Below, in pieces: positions 51,801 through 58,306 of a stretch of DNA of 64,000 bases. Numbering within the stretch: the stretch's first letter is position 1; every line of letters begins with the position of its first letter. The position numbers and the translations under genes were made by a program. The notes beneath the pieces are model-generated. The model was not told the DNA's origin. It saw nothing but the letters and a program-made list of their open reading frames with translations, and did not search any database. The stretch is from Nautilus pompilius (lineage: Eukaryota > Mollusca > Cephalopoda > Nautilida > Nautilidae): the NCBI GenBank assembly GCA_018389105.1, contig JACATO010001438.1, positions 330,501-394,500 on the forward strand. Direction: 5' to 3'.

Positions 51801-54800
51801 TTATATTATCTATGAAAAACCTCTCCCTGTCACAAAATTAAAAATTATCACACATGGTCCTGTCTTCTTGACATGACAAAGTTGTTTAGTTTTTAATCTT
51901 ATAGTGTGTTTGCGATTCATTTGCTTCATTATAGGTAGGTGTCATGTTGAAACCGTTCCTACCTCAGCTACAGACAACATTCACTAAGGCATTGAATGAT
52001 TCAAACCGGTCAGTGAGGCTGAAGGCAGCAGGAGCCCTTGGCAAGCTGATGGTGATCCACACCAGGGTAGACCCTTTGTTTACAGAGCTGCATGGAGCAG
52101 TCAAGAATGCTGAGGACACAAATGTCAAGTGAGTGTTGTAGCAGAAACAACACCCATAGTTATCGACTATGCAAAGACAAGTTATAGTGATAAGCTATCT
52201 ACACATATTCTTGAAGACTAATAAGAAGGCACAGAGCCATATTCAACGCCACTCAAATAAGCACATATATTTATTGCATTTAACTGATTCCAGTTAGTTC
52301 TTGTGAAGTATTCCTTGGTGTCTCTGTAGCTGGCTTGTTTCTGATAATTAGCCAAATATAAATTGGACATTTCTGGTTTCCATAGTTGAAGGATGTTGAA
52401 AGTTGTAAAATTTCTGATTTTGTTTGGTGCATTAACTTACATGAATACATCAAACTTGTAATTTGGTTACAGAAATTGTTCTCAGTTCTTCATAGGCAAA
52501 TTAATTTTAAAAATTTCAGATGATTTTTAGCTGCGGACCTGGTTTACAGTCTCTTTTTGTTTTGCTTTACTTCACAGAGACACGATGCTGCAAGCGCTGC
52601 GGACCTGTATCTCAGGGGCTGGCGGAAAGGTGTCCCCATCACTGCACAGAGAGCTAGCTGCCACTTTGCTGAAGATGTTAAATTTATCAGAGGACAGCAC
52701 ACGCATAACAGCATCTGGTTGCCTTGGCGCCCTTTCTATAACTTTCACAGAGGATGAACTTACAGAATTGCTGACACAGCATTTGTTTGGTAGGTTTTTG
52801 GTGTTCTGCTGCAGGCCCTCAAATTTTAACTGGCTTGAGTGTTTAACCTGACCTGTTATGATGAACAGACACTCTATTGAAGGTCCGTATGGTCAGCACA
52901 GATGAAGTCAAGTTTAATGGTGTGTTTTATTTTCTGGATTTTTAAGAAAAACAAGAGTCCAGATTAATTTGAAATAAAATCTTCCTCATATCTTTGAAGT
53001 GACCCTGGTGCCAAAAGTTGTGAACAGTACTTAAACCTGGTGCGATGAATGGAACTCATTTTTGCTGAAATCCTATTGTCGTCTTCACTTGGTCATAAAA
53101 ATCTTTAATCCAAAACTCAGACTGGAAAATTCTATTTAAGTGAGATGGTGAAGAGATCCTATGTAAGTGATTGTCAAATTAGACTACTATTGCTGAGAGA
53201 GACTGGCTCAGTTCGGTGTACCTTCCTGGCATGGTTTCATTTTGCTCTTCTTCTTCAGCCAACCAGCCCCTGGTACTCTGGTTTCCTTCCATGTCTAAAA
53301 TTGAAGAGTTCTAGTAGGGTTTTCTGGGTATGTGGTGGTTCTGCAGGCAGCTTGCTTGGTCGTTCCTGGAAAGTTGGTAGTGATAGTGCAGTGGTGGAAT
53401 TTTTTGCCAGATTCACCATGCTCACTGGTGCACGGTGAATTGGGCAAGAATTAATGAGTCTGACCACACCTGGATAAAGGCCAGGAAGGGAATAACAATA
53501 TAGGAAAATACAACATACAGTCACTGGCAGAGCATGTGTATGTCAAAGATAGGTTAATTAAGGAATTAAAGGATCATCATTTGGTTAGTATAACTGTTTT
53601 GATTAGTTAGTAACCCTAGTAGCGCTTCTAATTGGTTAATCAAACTAAGCACTAGGAGTGACTTTAAAATGCTATTAGGTTATAAAAATTGGCAAAGAAA
53701 TTCTCATCCAATAGCCAAGTGACCCCATTCAAGTCAAGTAAGGTATGGTTTACATTTATGTTTGTTTTAGATATTTTGTTAATTCTCATTTTTCGAAAAT
53801 GGACATCAGAAAGTTTTTAACAAAGTAGAAATTAGAAACACCAAAGAAGGAAGGAGAGAAGGCAGCAAGAACTTACTGACAAAGCTGCACTGTCTCTGGT
53901 CCAGATTCAACAACAACAATTAATGTGATCAACCCAATCATTCGGATGATATTGGATTAGATGTTTTAATTCGTCTTTAAAACTAATGGACAATGTTAAA
54001 CACAATCTATATGTAAAACGTGACTCATCCCTTGAGAATTAATTTCTAAAAAGATACCAAAAGAAGCACAGAGTTTCTGTCATGTGTGGCTAACTCAAAA
54101 TTCACCATGGCTTAGTTATTCCCCACAGCCAATTCATTGTGGAACACCGAGTCTTCACCACAACACCTTTTACAAAGTATAAAAACTTTCATGAAAGTAC
54201 AAGAAGTCATATTCATACCACTTGGCACAGAAATGCATAGGTGGATGCATTTAACTTGTTGGCCATCAGGAAAAAAAACCATACATTAACATTGTGTGTC
54301 AACAGGATCCAATATTGTTGAAGCAAAACTGGTAATGTTCAAAGCCTGTTTAATTTTTGTGTTGAATCAGTTGAGACATTATGAAACCATTTGGGACTCC
54401 AGCTAATGCTCGCTATGCATCAGTGCATGTAGGAAATGAACTAATCAGTTTCTGTGAAAAAACTATTGGGGAAGAAATAGTTTCTTTGGCAAACAATTTC
54501 ACTGGATTTTCAATAATTGCTGGTGAAAGTGTTGATATTTGGAAAGGAGCAATTACCACTGAAAATATTATCCAAGAGGAATTTCTTGGATTTACAAGAT
54601 TATATGAACTGGATGCTACTTGAATCTAGAAAAACTATATGGCCAAGGTGGACACAACAGATGCTCTATGATGGCAAGAAAGGAAAGGAGCATGGAAGCT
54701 ACCTAAAAGCATAAGTATCCAAAAGCTGTTTTTTTCCATTGTGCTGCTCATGAAGGACTTGAATTGTGTACCTAAGATATGCAGTACAATTGGTACAATC

Positions 54801-57800
54801 AAAGCCATGATACATTTTTTCCATGAGAGTCCAAAGAAGAGATGCCTTTTCCCAAATGTACCACTCCTATCTGAATCACATTAGACTGCAAAACACAAAA
54901 AAGTATTAGAATTTTTTCCAACAACTTTGAATGCTTTTTTGATTAGTTAAGCATACTGCTCACTACAGCTTCAGGTAAAATACAAAAAGATGCACACCAA
55001 TTAAAATCTACTTCAAGCATAATGGTGTTTGTTTTTTTGTCTGACCATGATTTCTAGATATTCAGCAATGCTATAATCTGTAACACAAGCTGAGAAGGAA
55101 CTTTATATCGTAAAAGTGTATGATCATGTTCAGAAGTTTATAAGTGTTTCATGAACACCGACAAAAAGCAGAATAATATTTCAGTCAACTTAACATTAAG
55201 GTTCAACAATTGTCAAAGAAGTTAAATATTGGGTTATCTGTTCCCAGACATTTTGGTCTGTTTGTAGCTCAATTGAGGAGGAATATTTTGGTCAAACATT
55301 GTTTATATATCTGAATTAAATAATCTCATCACTAGAGAGCCGGTTTGTAGCATAAAATAAACAGTTTCTGTCTCTCTTTTTTTGCCTTTATTCTGTACAA
55401 ATGGTGCACATTGTACGTGTACGAAATTGAAAACTTGGAAGCTGGATCTATCACCTGGTTTGAGATGTGATCCATAAAATGGGGAACTGTGTTAGCAAAT
55501 TACAAAATGGACTCATTGGGTTGTTAGAGTTCATTGATTCATCAAGTAATTCATATTGCTCTAACATCACCAGTAACAACTTGCACAGCAGAAAGGTAGT
55601 TTAGCACAATGAGAAGGGTGAAAAAATGGCTGAGGTCAACAATGGCAGATGATTGTTTGTGTGATAAGTGTTCATAGAGCAAAAGCTACAGCTAACAAGC
55701 ACAAACTTATTCAAAAGGTAAAGGATAAATTTGGACGAGACCAGAAACGGTTACAATTTGTATTGAATAAAAATGTTTTTCTATTTTGGTTGTTATCGAG
55801 AGCTCTGATAGGGTAACATAATAGCAAAGAAAGCAGACTAACATTAAAAAAAATTAATTAAATTTTAAACATTTTTTAATGAATCATGAAATATTTCTAA
55901 GTAGGAAAAATTATCGATCAAAATCAAATATCTTGGAAAGAAAAAAAAAAAACAAGTTAATATTTTCTGACATTGGTATGCTTCACTTCATCACATCGTG
56001 TTATTTTGTCAGTTTTCGCCCCTCAGTACCATGTGGTGTTCTTAGGTCTCAAACATCAGGACAGGGATTTTCCAGGAAGAAAAGTTTCCTGGAGAAGTAG
56101 ATGTCAGGTAACTTCTCTTTTATTTGAAAACATTGCTGGATTGCTTAGTTCTTTAACCTTTCTAGGGCTGTTTTCCATGCAGTTATACACAGTAGTCAGA
56201 GCAATATTTTAAACCCAGGTTTTTAGCAGACTTTGTGCAGGATCATCAATAGTTGACAAATGATTTGGGTTACAATTATGAAGCTTGCAGATTTTTCTTT
56301 TGCAGACTTTTAAATGGAAATGTTGAAAGTTATGTATTATCAAGGATGTTTTCATAATTTATGGCTATTCCTAAAAACTAGGTTTTTGTTTATGTTTTAG
56401 ATTAGTCAGTTCACTATAGAAATATGTGAAGCAGTTTGAGTTACGCTTATTTGTGAACAGATGAGCCTTTATCTGTCAAATTTTATGGTTGGGAAATTTC
56501 CTTTTAACACATTTCTTAGAAAATGTTAATCTTTCTACTGTAATGACTTTGAGAGGATGCTTAGGAGCATCCTGGTCCAGAGAAACTTTAGATCAGAATT
56601 TATTTATCTCTCTGTAGACACAGACCCAACTACTGACTGGAGGTTGCGGCATGGTCGTAGTATAGCCCTGGCAGTGGCATTGAAGGAAGGGGCAGGGAAG
56701 CTCTGCACTCAAAAATTACAGAAAGGAACCATCCATGCTGTGATACAAATGGCTGCAGCAGACAGAGTGAGCCTATGAGATTATTTTTCTTTAATTTTAC
56801 AGCAAGTTTTATTCTACATAAAGAACTGCCTGAATCTTTTCATTCTTCAGTGATGTAGCTGTGTATTCATTATTCCAATCTATCTCCTTTCAGATTCCCA
56901 TTTGTCTCAGTGGGCTACGGGCAGCAGTATATATGCTTTCTTACCAGATATCCACAAACAGTGAAATTAGTACTGAACTAGTTTCTGCTCTAGTCAGGGT
57001 ACGTATCAGACATGGAGAGAGAGTTTTTGTCAATCCACATTGATGTCTTTGATTTTGACAAAGATTCACTGAGAAGTCCTAACAAAAATGCTGCTTATGA
57101 AAGGTTATATGTCTCTTTCTTGGCAGGGCATGAAGCACAACTCAAATGAAGTGAAACAACTGTGTGCTCAAGTGGTAAGCCACCTGGCCAGGACAAGCAA
57201 AGATCCTCTGCCCACACCCATCATGAAGAGCCTGATTCCTGTCCTAGTCAATGGGACCAAGGAGAAAAGCACTACTGTGAAAGGAAACAGTGAATACGCA
57301 CTGCTTGCTGTGCTCCACCTCTATGAAGGAGAGTCCACAATGCAGGTAGGCATGGGAGAAGGGATCAACAAAAGAAAATATCATAAACTTATTGAATGAG
57401 AAAGACTTTACGCAAACAGTATGGGTAAAAAGGAAGTCTTACAAAAGCCATTGTAACACTAACCCAGCAGCTTATACATTAAATCTTTCACTGTCACAGA
57501 TAACCTCTCCCTGAATAGTCAAGTACAAACTGATTAATTAGTAGCAATGGAAGTGGTATTTTTAATCCCAGGAATCCAGTAATACTAACATGTTTTCTGT
57601 ATAGTGATTTACTTTATTTTGAAGTTTTAAAGGTTCTAATTATGCCCCCAAAAAATGGTTAAACTACAGTATCTTTTGTCTGTGTTTTCAGATGGTTTGT
57701 TCCATCTTGGATGTTGGGATGCAGGAATCATTAAGGGATTTGTATACAAAGTCATTGCGAAAGCTGCTTACACAACAACAGCCAGTCAGAGAAGAAATCG

Positions 57801-57820
57801 ACGATTCCATTTTACGATAA
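69..57820 (+). CDS. GCN1: GCN1, activator of the eIF2alpha kinase GCN2; 47 exons, N-terminus outside the window
   Basis: GCN1 binds translating or collided ribosomes and hands the uncharged-tRNA signal to the kinase GCN2, which then phosphorylates eIF2alpha. It is cytosolic and built almost wholly of HEAT repeats. I joined 47 exons by consensus AG/GT borders and matching phases. They total 7,411 nt, or 7,413 if two lost bases are counted, giving about 2,470 residues that run colinear with vertebrate GCN1 from about residue 200 to the C-terminus. The stop TAA is at 57818-57820. Exons: 69-134, 388-456, 1202-1310, 2322-2396, 2921-3049, 3684-3836, 6345-6442, 6884-6959, 7051-7203, 10522-10614, 11532-11607, 12196-12355, 12493-12673, 13547-13671, 14066-14244, 14331-14424, 14726-14848, 15158-15350, 26025-26353, 26866-27090, 27619-27746, 27904-28096, 28759-28995, 29938-30132, 31228-31474, 31595-31716, 31969-32083, 32617-32796, 33917-34137, 34644-34850, 41665-41861, 42253-42442, 42794-42864, 43339-43554, 44353-44517, 44756-44916, 45556-45648, 46174-46317, 49254-49523, 50052-50165, 51510-51740, 51935-52128, 52578-52789, 56618-56766, 56894-56998, 57127-57345, 57692-57820. 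Exons 30 and 36 each lack one base. Confidence 0.97.
1891..1904. repeat. Poly-C tract
   Basis: Fourteen C in a row inside GCN1 intron 3. No other feature is evident around it. Confidence 0.9.
4311..5735. mobile_element. Possible hAT-like relic in GCN1 intron 6
   Basis: The left end (from about 4311, GGGATGTGGCAGATAACTG) and the reverse complement of the right end (to about 5735, GGCATGGCAATAATCAAATT) can be aligned with small gaps. Both then run into ATCAGCTGATTA-type sequence, as in hAT families whose ends begin with GGGATGTG and alternate GAT/AAT motifs. No clean 8-base target duplication is visible. The interior has only short open frames, the longest 90 codons on the minus strand at 4671-4943, with no domain I recognise. 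It could equally be chance AT-rich symmetry. The rest of the intron (3837-6344) shows nothing else. Confidence 0.35.
6345..7203 (+). CDS. GCN1: GCN1 exons 7-9: N-terminal HEAT region
   Basis: Exons 6345-6442, 6884-6959 and 7051-7203. Exon 7 reads [13 protein letters not shown] and ends LIEWFK in phase 0, matching the vertebrate VHEGTLV...LTEWFK block. Exon 8 has [12 protein letters not shown], nearly identical to the vertebrate LKTSTSAVRHAY. Exon 9 begins [16 protein letters not shown] and ends in phase 1. The intron between exons 8 and 9 is only 91 bases (6960-7050), the shortest I could place in the first half of the gene. Confidence 0.92.
8336..10396 (+). mobile_element. hAT transposon, internally deleted, in GCN1 intron 9
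   Basis: The ends are inverted repeats of the type CAGTGGCRTAWCTAGGG: left from 8336, right reading outward to 10396. They are flanked by ctgagacc (8328-8335) and gtgagacc (10397-10404), an 8-base hAT target duplication with one mismatch. The plus-strand transposase is broken. An open stretch from about 8390 carries the ZMYM1-like hAT core ([26 protein letters not shown]) and ends at TAA 8837-8839. The same frame continues to 9463, and a frameshift near 9400 leads into 9366-9848. That last frame has the C-terminal dimerisation motif [13 protein letters not shown]. The N-terminal DNA-binding part is missing because the left end joins the middle of the protein. The copy is dead but fairly young. 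Confidence 0.9.
10522..13671 (+). CDS. GCN1: GCN1 exons 10-14
   Basis: Exons 10522-10614, 11532-11607, 12196-12355, 12493-12673 and 13547-13671. Exon 10 ([13 protein letters not shown]) follows exon 9 in phase 1 across the intron that holds the hAT element. Exon 12 has [13 protein letters not shown], matching the vertebrate TWHVRRQAQQTVRKL block. Exon 13 covers the variable linker and ends [10 protein letters not shown]. Exon 14 starts [18 protein letters not shown]. Conservation is lower here than further on, as is usual for this part of GCN1. Confidence 0.9.
12674..13546. other. GCN1 intron 13, no recognisable feature
   Basis: This 873-base intron contains two short overlapping open frames on opposite strands around 13069-13513. 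Neither has a domain, splice context or transposon motif that I recognise. Nothing else stands out. Confidence 0.6.
14066..15350 (+). CDS. GCN1: GCN1 exons 15-18: charged linker
   Basis: Exons 14066-14244, 14331-14424, 14726-14848 and 15158-15350. Exon 15 ends LYDRSIIEE at a phase-2 donor GA|GTTAGT, and exon 16 resumes ALKSEVKN. Exons 16-17 encode the highly charged helical segment typical of GCN1 ([13 protein letters not shown], then a lysine-rich QQRKKGKG and repeated acidic/basic heptads). It is probably a coiled coil that breaks the HEAT array. Exon 18 ([18 protein letters not shown]) returns to HEAT-type helices. The intron between exons 15 and 16 is 86 bases. Confidence 0.92.
15585..16020 (-). 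mobile_element. Tc1-like transposon relic in GCN1 intron 18
   Basis: On the minus strand, from about 15875 down, the frame reads [18 protein letters not shown]. This is the Tc1 transposase block (PDxNPIExLWE) around the third catalytic residue, which here is D rather than E. After a frameshift it continues as [13 protein letters not shown] and GSTKI, the usual Tc1 C-terminus (LVDSMPRRVEA...GGPTKY). Upstream, [15 protein letters not shown] near 15930-15970 resembles the mid-domain. The piece between them is deleted and stops are frequent. The ends are approximate. Confidence 0.7.
16021..18034. other. GCN1 intron 18, stretch without a recognised feature
   Basis: AT-rich sequence with small open frames on both strands (for example 16422-16673 and 17106-17408), none of which I recognise. 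Faint coding-like pieces at 17780-18030 on the minus strand may be the tail of the antisense relic to the right. Confidence 0.5.
19991..22355 (-). mobile_element. Tigger/pogo-type DNA transposon, nearly complete
   Basis: The terminal inverted repeats begin CAGTTGAC at 19991 and end GTCAACTG at 22355. They share the Tigger pattern (CACTAATCCGGC) and are flanked by the TA target duplication (19989-19990 and 22356-22357). The transposase lies on the minus strand. The copy interrupts the coding blocks of the older antisense relic, so it inserted later. The left end also contains an internal short inverted copy of the GCCGGATTAG motif (about 20007-20045). At 2,365 bp it has close to the usual full length for the group. 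Confidence 0.92.
20309..22119 (-). pseudogene. Tigger transposase (CENP-B/jerky-like, DDE superfamily), disabled
   Basis: The N-terminal CENP-B-type helix-turn-helix is at 22061-21960 ([20 protein letters not shown]). A second DNA-binding domain follows with [14 protein letters not shown]. The DDE_1 catalytic core has all three acidic positions: YNADETAL near 21625, [10 protein letters not shown] near 21270 and PLDNGI near 21175. The C-terminal part (NGWDKLWPG, then an acidic region) runs to 20309. Lesions I can see are a frameshift between the probable ATG (22117-22119) and the HTH, an in-frame TAG at 21726-21728, and a one-base shift between 21063 and 21034. Three point-sized lesions in an otherwise complete protein suggest recent loss. 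Confidence 0.88.
23614..23924. mobile_element. Non-autonomous hAT MITE, 311 bp
   Basis: The ends are the inverted pair CATTGGTTCCCAAC (left) and GTTGGGAATCCCTG (right). This is the hAT end type CAGNGGTTCCCAAC with a change at the third base on the left. The flanks are a perfect 8-base duplication, atctagtt, at 23606-23613 and 23925-23932. The interior is AT-rich and non-coding. It sits inside a minus-strand coding block of the older relic, which resumes on either side. Confidence 0.85.
24451..26024. other. Right end of GCN1 intron 18, no recognised feature
   Basis: AT-rich sequence with short unconvincing open frames (25311-25891). It ends in the acceptor CTTTTCAG before exon 19. Confidence 0.5.
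26025..28995 (+). CDS. GCN1: GCN1 exons 19-23: central HEAT array
   Basis: Exons 26025-26353 (329 bases, the longest), 26866-27090, 27619-27746, 27904-28096 and 28759-28995. Exon 19 begins [15 protein letters not shown] after the 10.7 kb intron, against vertebrate VSHVTLRLLKPECVL. Exon 21 has the heptad [17 protein letters not shown]. Its donor must be ACTAA|GTAAGT (exon end 27746), because a later GT would include a TAA stop. Exon 22 has [20 protein letters not shown]. Exon 23 has [21 protein letters not shown] and [20 protein letters not shown], close to the vertebrate block. Confidence 0.95.
29938..34137 (+). CDS. GCN1: GCN1 exons 24-29: eEF3-like HEAT domain
   Basis: Exons 29938-30132, 31228-31474, 31595-31716, 31969-32083, 32617-32796 and 33917-34137. 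By position they correspond to about residues 1330-1640 of GCN1, the region similar to the HEAT domain of elongation factor eEF3 that contacts the ribosome and GCN20-type partners. Long stretches are nearly identical to the vertebrate protein: [146 protein letters not shown]. This is the best-conserved part of the window, and all its splice phases agree. Confidence 0.97.
30671..30686. repeat. (CT)8 microsatellite
   Basis: Eight perfect CT units in GCN1 intron 24. The rest of that intron (30133-31227) shows nothing else recognisable. Confidence 0.9.
32797..33916. other. GCN1 intron 28, no recognised feature
   Basis: 1.1 kb of AT-rich intron. The open frame that continues past the donor of exon 28 at 32797 is not supported by GCN1 homology. 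The following exon resumes the conserved [10 protein letters not shown] exactly in phase. Confidence 0.6.
34644..34850 (+). CDS. GCN1: GCN1 exon 30, with a one-base loss near 34755
   Basis: The exon opens [26 protein letters not shown] and keeps frame to ALGAMVKG. The vertebrate protein continues MGESCFEDLLPWLMETL. Here the bases for [12 protein letters not shown] and [11 protein letters not shown] are all present, but one base out of frame, because AAG-GG-ATG-GGT at 34752-34762 lacks one base. Read literally, it runs into TGA at 34794-34796. The exon is 207 bases. Adding one base gives the phase-1 end that fits exon 31 (G|GT CTC AGT GAA). The donor at 34851 is a normal GTGAGA. Confidence 0.9.
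35278..39122 (+). pseudogene. hAT transposase gene, two exons, disabled
   Basis: Exon 1 (35278-35461) starts ATG and encodes [19 protein letters not shown], then a TGA (35335-35337), then a BED-like zinc finger ([12 protein letters not shown] ... [11 protein letters not shown]). It ends at the donor AAAG|GTTAGT. The next coding sequence begins after TTGTACAG at 36944 with [13 protein letters not shown]. The body carries blocks shared by this family: [56 protein letters not shown], and near the end [22 protein letters not shown] (dimerisation region, 38624-38695). A coiled-coil tail (38880-39120) ends LVSLKSS. At least four stops or frameshifts break the body. Confidence 0.85.
36124..36152. 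repeat. (CA)n microsatellite with a CGCG interruption
   Basis: About 29 bases of CA repeat with an internal CGCG, inside the intron of the hAT element and preceded by a poly-C run. A 146-codon open frame over it (36080-36520) is produced by the repeat and is not a gene. Confidence 0.85.
39812..41189. other. GCN1 intron 30, stretch without a recognised feature
   Basis: AT-rich intron sequence between the hAT element and the SINE. Short open frames at 40316-40546 and 40586-40840 have no recognisable domain. Confidence 0.5.
41190..41470 (+). mobile_element. tRNA-derived SINE, copy 1
   Basis: The head resembles a tRNA gene: box A-like GGTGATGCAGTAC near 41203-41215 and box B-like GGGTTTGAATCC near 41239-41250, at normal spacing. 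The body contains CTCTTCTTCACCA, TTTTCTTCCACATCTAAAGA and GGATATGTGGTGGAGG. Recognisable versions of all three occur in the same order at about 53215-53340, so the two loci are copies of one family. The ends and target duplications are not resolved. Confidence 0.6.
41665..44517 (+). CDS. GCN1: GCN1 exons 31-35
   Basis: Exons 41665-41861, 42253-42442, 42794-42864 (71 bases, encoding the acidic linker [12 protein letters not shown]), 43339-43554 and 44353-44517. Diagnostic blocks include [103 protein letters not shown] and [12 protein letters not shown]. Exon 31 starts [17 protein letters not shown] in phase 1, which exon 30 provides only if its missing base is counted. Confidence 0.96.
44756..44916 (+). 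CDS. GCN1: GCN1 exon 36, with a one-base loss near 44818
   Basis: The exon reads [21 protein letters not shown] in frame, like the vertebrate block ending ALCDPLEEVREAAAKTF. After CAG at 44816-44818 the codons for [10 protein letters not shown] and [12 protein letters not shown] are all present but shifted, because CAG-AA-GTT lacks one base. Read literally, a TAA appears at 44882-44884. The length is 161 bases, and adding one gives 162, a phase-0 exon that fits both neighbours. Acceptor CCACCAG and donor GTATTT are intact. Confidence 0.9.
45556..50165 (+). CDS. GCN1: GCN1 exons 37-40
   Basis: Exons 45556-45648, 46174-46317, 49254-49523 and 50052-50165, all in phase 0. Exon 37 has [22 protein letters not shown] and exon 38 [20 protein letters not shown]. 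Both are nearly identical to the vertebrate protein. Exon 39 ([14 protein letters not shown], then [16 protein letters not shown]) and exon 40 (ending PGFSIPKE) are more diverged but stay colinear. Exon 40 uses the donor GAG|GTTGGT. Confidence 0.94.
45973..46000. repeat. (TC)9(AT)5 compound microsatellite
   Basis: Nine TC units run directly into five AT units in GCN1 intron 37. Confidence 0.9.
46318..47994. other. GCN1 intron 38, left part; (TG)n at 46837-46859
   Basis: Apart from the 23-base TG repeat, I see no gene or element. Overlapping open frames at 46408-46793 are not GCN1-like and have no domain I recognise. Confidence 0.5.
47995..48250 (+). mobile_element. Possible tRNA-derived SINE of a second type
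   Basis: This is a GC-richer island in an AT-rich intron. It opens with a box A-like TGGCGCAGTGCG near 48001-48012, and about 40 bases later has GGGTTCCTTCCA, a possible decayed box B. A GC-rich body follows. It differs in sequence from the SINE at 41190. It carries a 137-codon open frame that resembles no protein known to me. An unannotated exon is an alternative but fits nothing in GCN1. Confidence 0.35.
48251..49253. other. GCN1 intron 38, right part
   Basis: AT-rich sequence without a recognisable element, ending in the acceptor TTTTTGAATAG of exon 39. Confidence 0.5.
50166..51509. other. GCN1 intron 40, with a local direct duplication
   Basis: The only structure I see is a 32-base direct repeat (51243-51274 and 51291-51322) with a 48-base period. 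The copies match perfectly and contain AACATATCATAGTATGGAAG. A short TG run lies near 50403-50420. No coding signal was seen. Confidence 0.7.
51510..52789 (+). CDS. GCN1: GCN1 exons 41-43: GCN2-binding (RWD-binding) region
   Basis: Exons 51510-51740, 51935-52128 and 52578-52789. Counting back from the C-terminus, they match about residues 2258-2470 of the vertebrate protein. That range contains the RWD-binding domain through which GCN1 holds the N-terminal RWD domain of GCN2. Strong blocks are [68 protein letters not shown] and [12 protein letters not shown]. The preserved arginine-bearing helix ([11 protein letters not shown]) is the part most likely to contact GCN2, but I infer that from the family. 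Confidence 0.95.
53195..53470 (+). mobile_element. tRNA-derived SINE, copy 2 (decayed)
   Basis: This piece shares the body of the SINE at 41190: ACCTTCCTGGCATGG against ACCTCCCTGGTGTGG, TTGCTCTTCTTCTTCAGCC against TTGCTCTTCTTCACCA, CCTTCCATGTCTAAAATTGA against CTTCCACATCTAAAGATGA, and TTTTCTGGGTATGTGGTGG against TTTTCTGGATATGTGGTGG. The tRNA-like head is lost or unrecognisable here. Two copies in one gene suggest an abundant family in this genome. Confidence 0.55.
54381..55690 (+). mobile_element. hAT relic (ZMYM1/THAP0-like transposase) in GCN1 intron 43
   Basis: The open stretch 54381-54623 has [11 protein letters not shown] (first catalytic D region) and [12 protein letters not shown]. 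Further on, near 54795-54885 in another frame, [17 protein letters not shown] matches the family block that follows the CASHALNL region. Near 55555-55640, VTTCTAER and [14 protein letters not shown] form the C-terminal dimerisation region. All pieces are in order on the plus strand and separated by stops. It belongs to a different branch from the elements at 8336 and 34919. No terminal repeats found. Confidence 0.75.
55691..56617. other. GCN1 intron 43, right end
   Basis: AT-rich intron sequence with no recognisable element, ending in the acceptor TCTCTGTAG of exon 44. The short open frames at 55879-56212 are unsupported. Confidence 0.5.
56618..57820 (+). CDS. GCN1: GCN1 exons 44-47: C-terminal HEAT repeats and stop
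   Basis: Exons 56618-56766, 56894-56998, 57127-57345 and 57692-57820. Exon 44 reads [22 protein letters not shown] (vertebrate DWMVRHGRSLALSVA) and exon 45 [15 protein letters not shown]. Exon 46 has [16 protein letters not shown], aligned with KDPLPPLDPQAIKPIL. The last exon encodes [20 protein letters not shown] and ends DDSILR, close to the vertebrate VDDTILT, before TAA. After the stop there is a variant ATTAAA at 57849-57854 and the canonical signal at 58030. Confidence 0.95.
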
Positions 57821-58029
57821 ATGTTGTTGCGGATTAAAGCGTTTTGAAATTAAAGACAAGTGTACTTGACACAGTTGTCTTTCTTTCTTTTCTTCTGATG
57901 GAGTTACCCGTCCTGATATTTCTAACTTATTGCTGGGCAGTTCAGTCATCTTGAAAAGTGAATGCAGTACAAGCATGAATTTGAGAGGGGAAATTTTTAA
58001 AAAAAGAAAAGAAAAATCCTAACAATTGA

Positions 58030-58043
58030 AATAAATATTTATT
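58030..58043. terminator. Shared palindromic poly(A) signal between convergent genes
   Basis: AATAAATATTTATT is a perfect 14-base palindrome. It gives AATAAA on the plus strand (58030-58035), 210 bases past the GCN1 stop. It also gives AATAAA on the minus strand (58043-58038), 264 bases past the stop of the C22orf39 homologue. Using it for both genes would make their 3' ends overlap by tens of bases. The sequence is seen; the use is inferred. Confidence 0.65.
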
Positions 58044-58306
58044 AATTTCAAAGGTATTTCTCAGTATTCACCTGTACACAGGTAATTGTTGTAATTATTT
58101 TGTGTATGACTTCTTAATTCTACTCACTGAGATTTGGCACTAGACTTGTGCAAGAATGGCATTCAGTGAATGATCAGCAAAAGCTGAACCTACTCATCAA
58201 CAGCTGTATTAGAAACTTTTACCCTTGTACTGGTCTTTGTACACATTTAAATCTGTTAGGCAAAACACCATGAATTTGGGTTTACAATCCAAGCTAAGGG
58301 GGTAAC

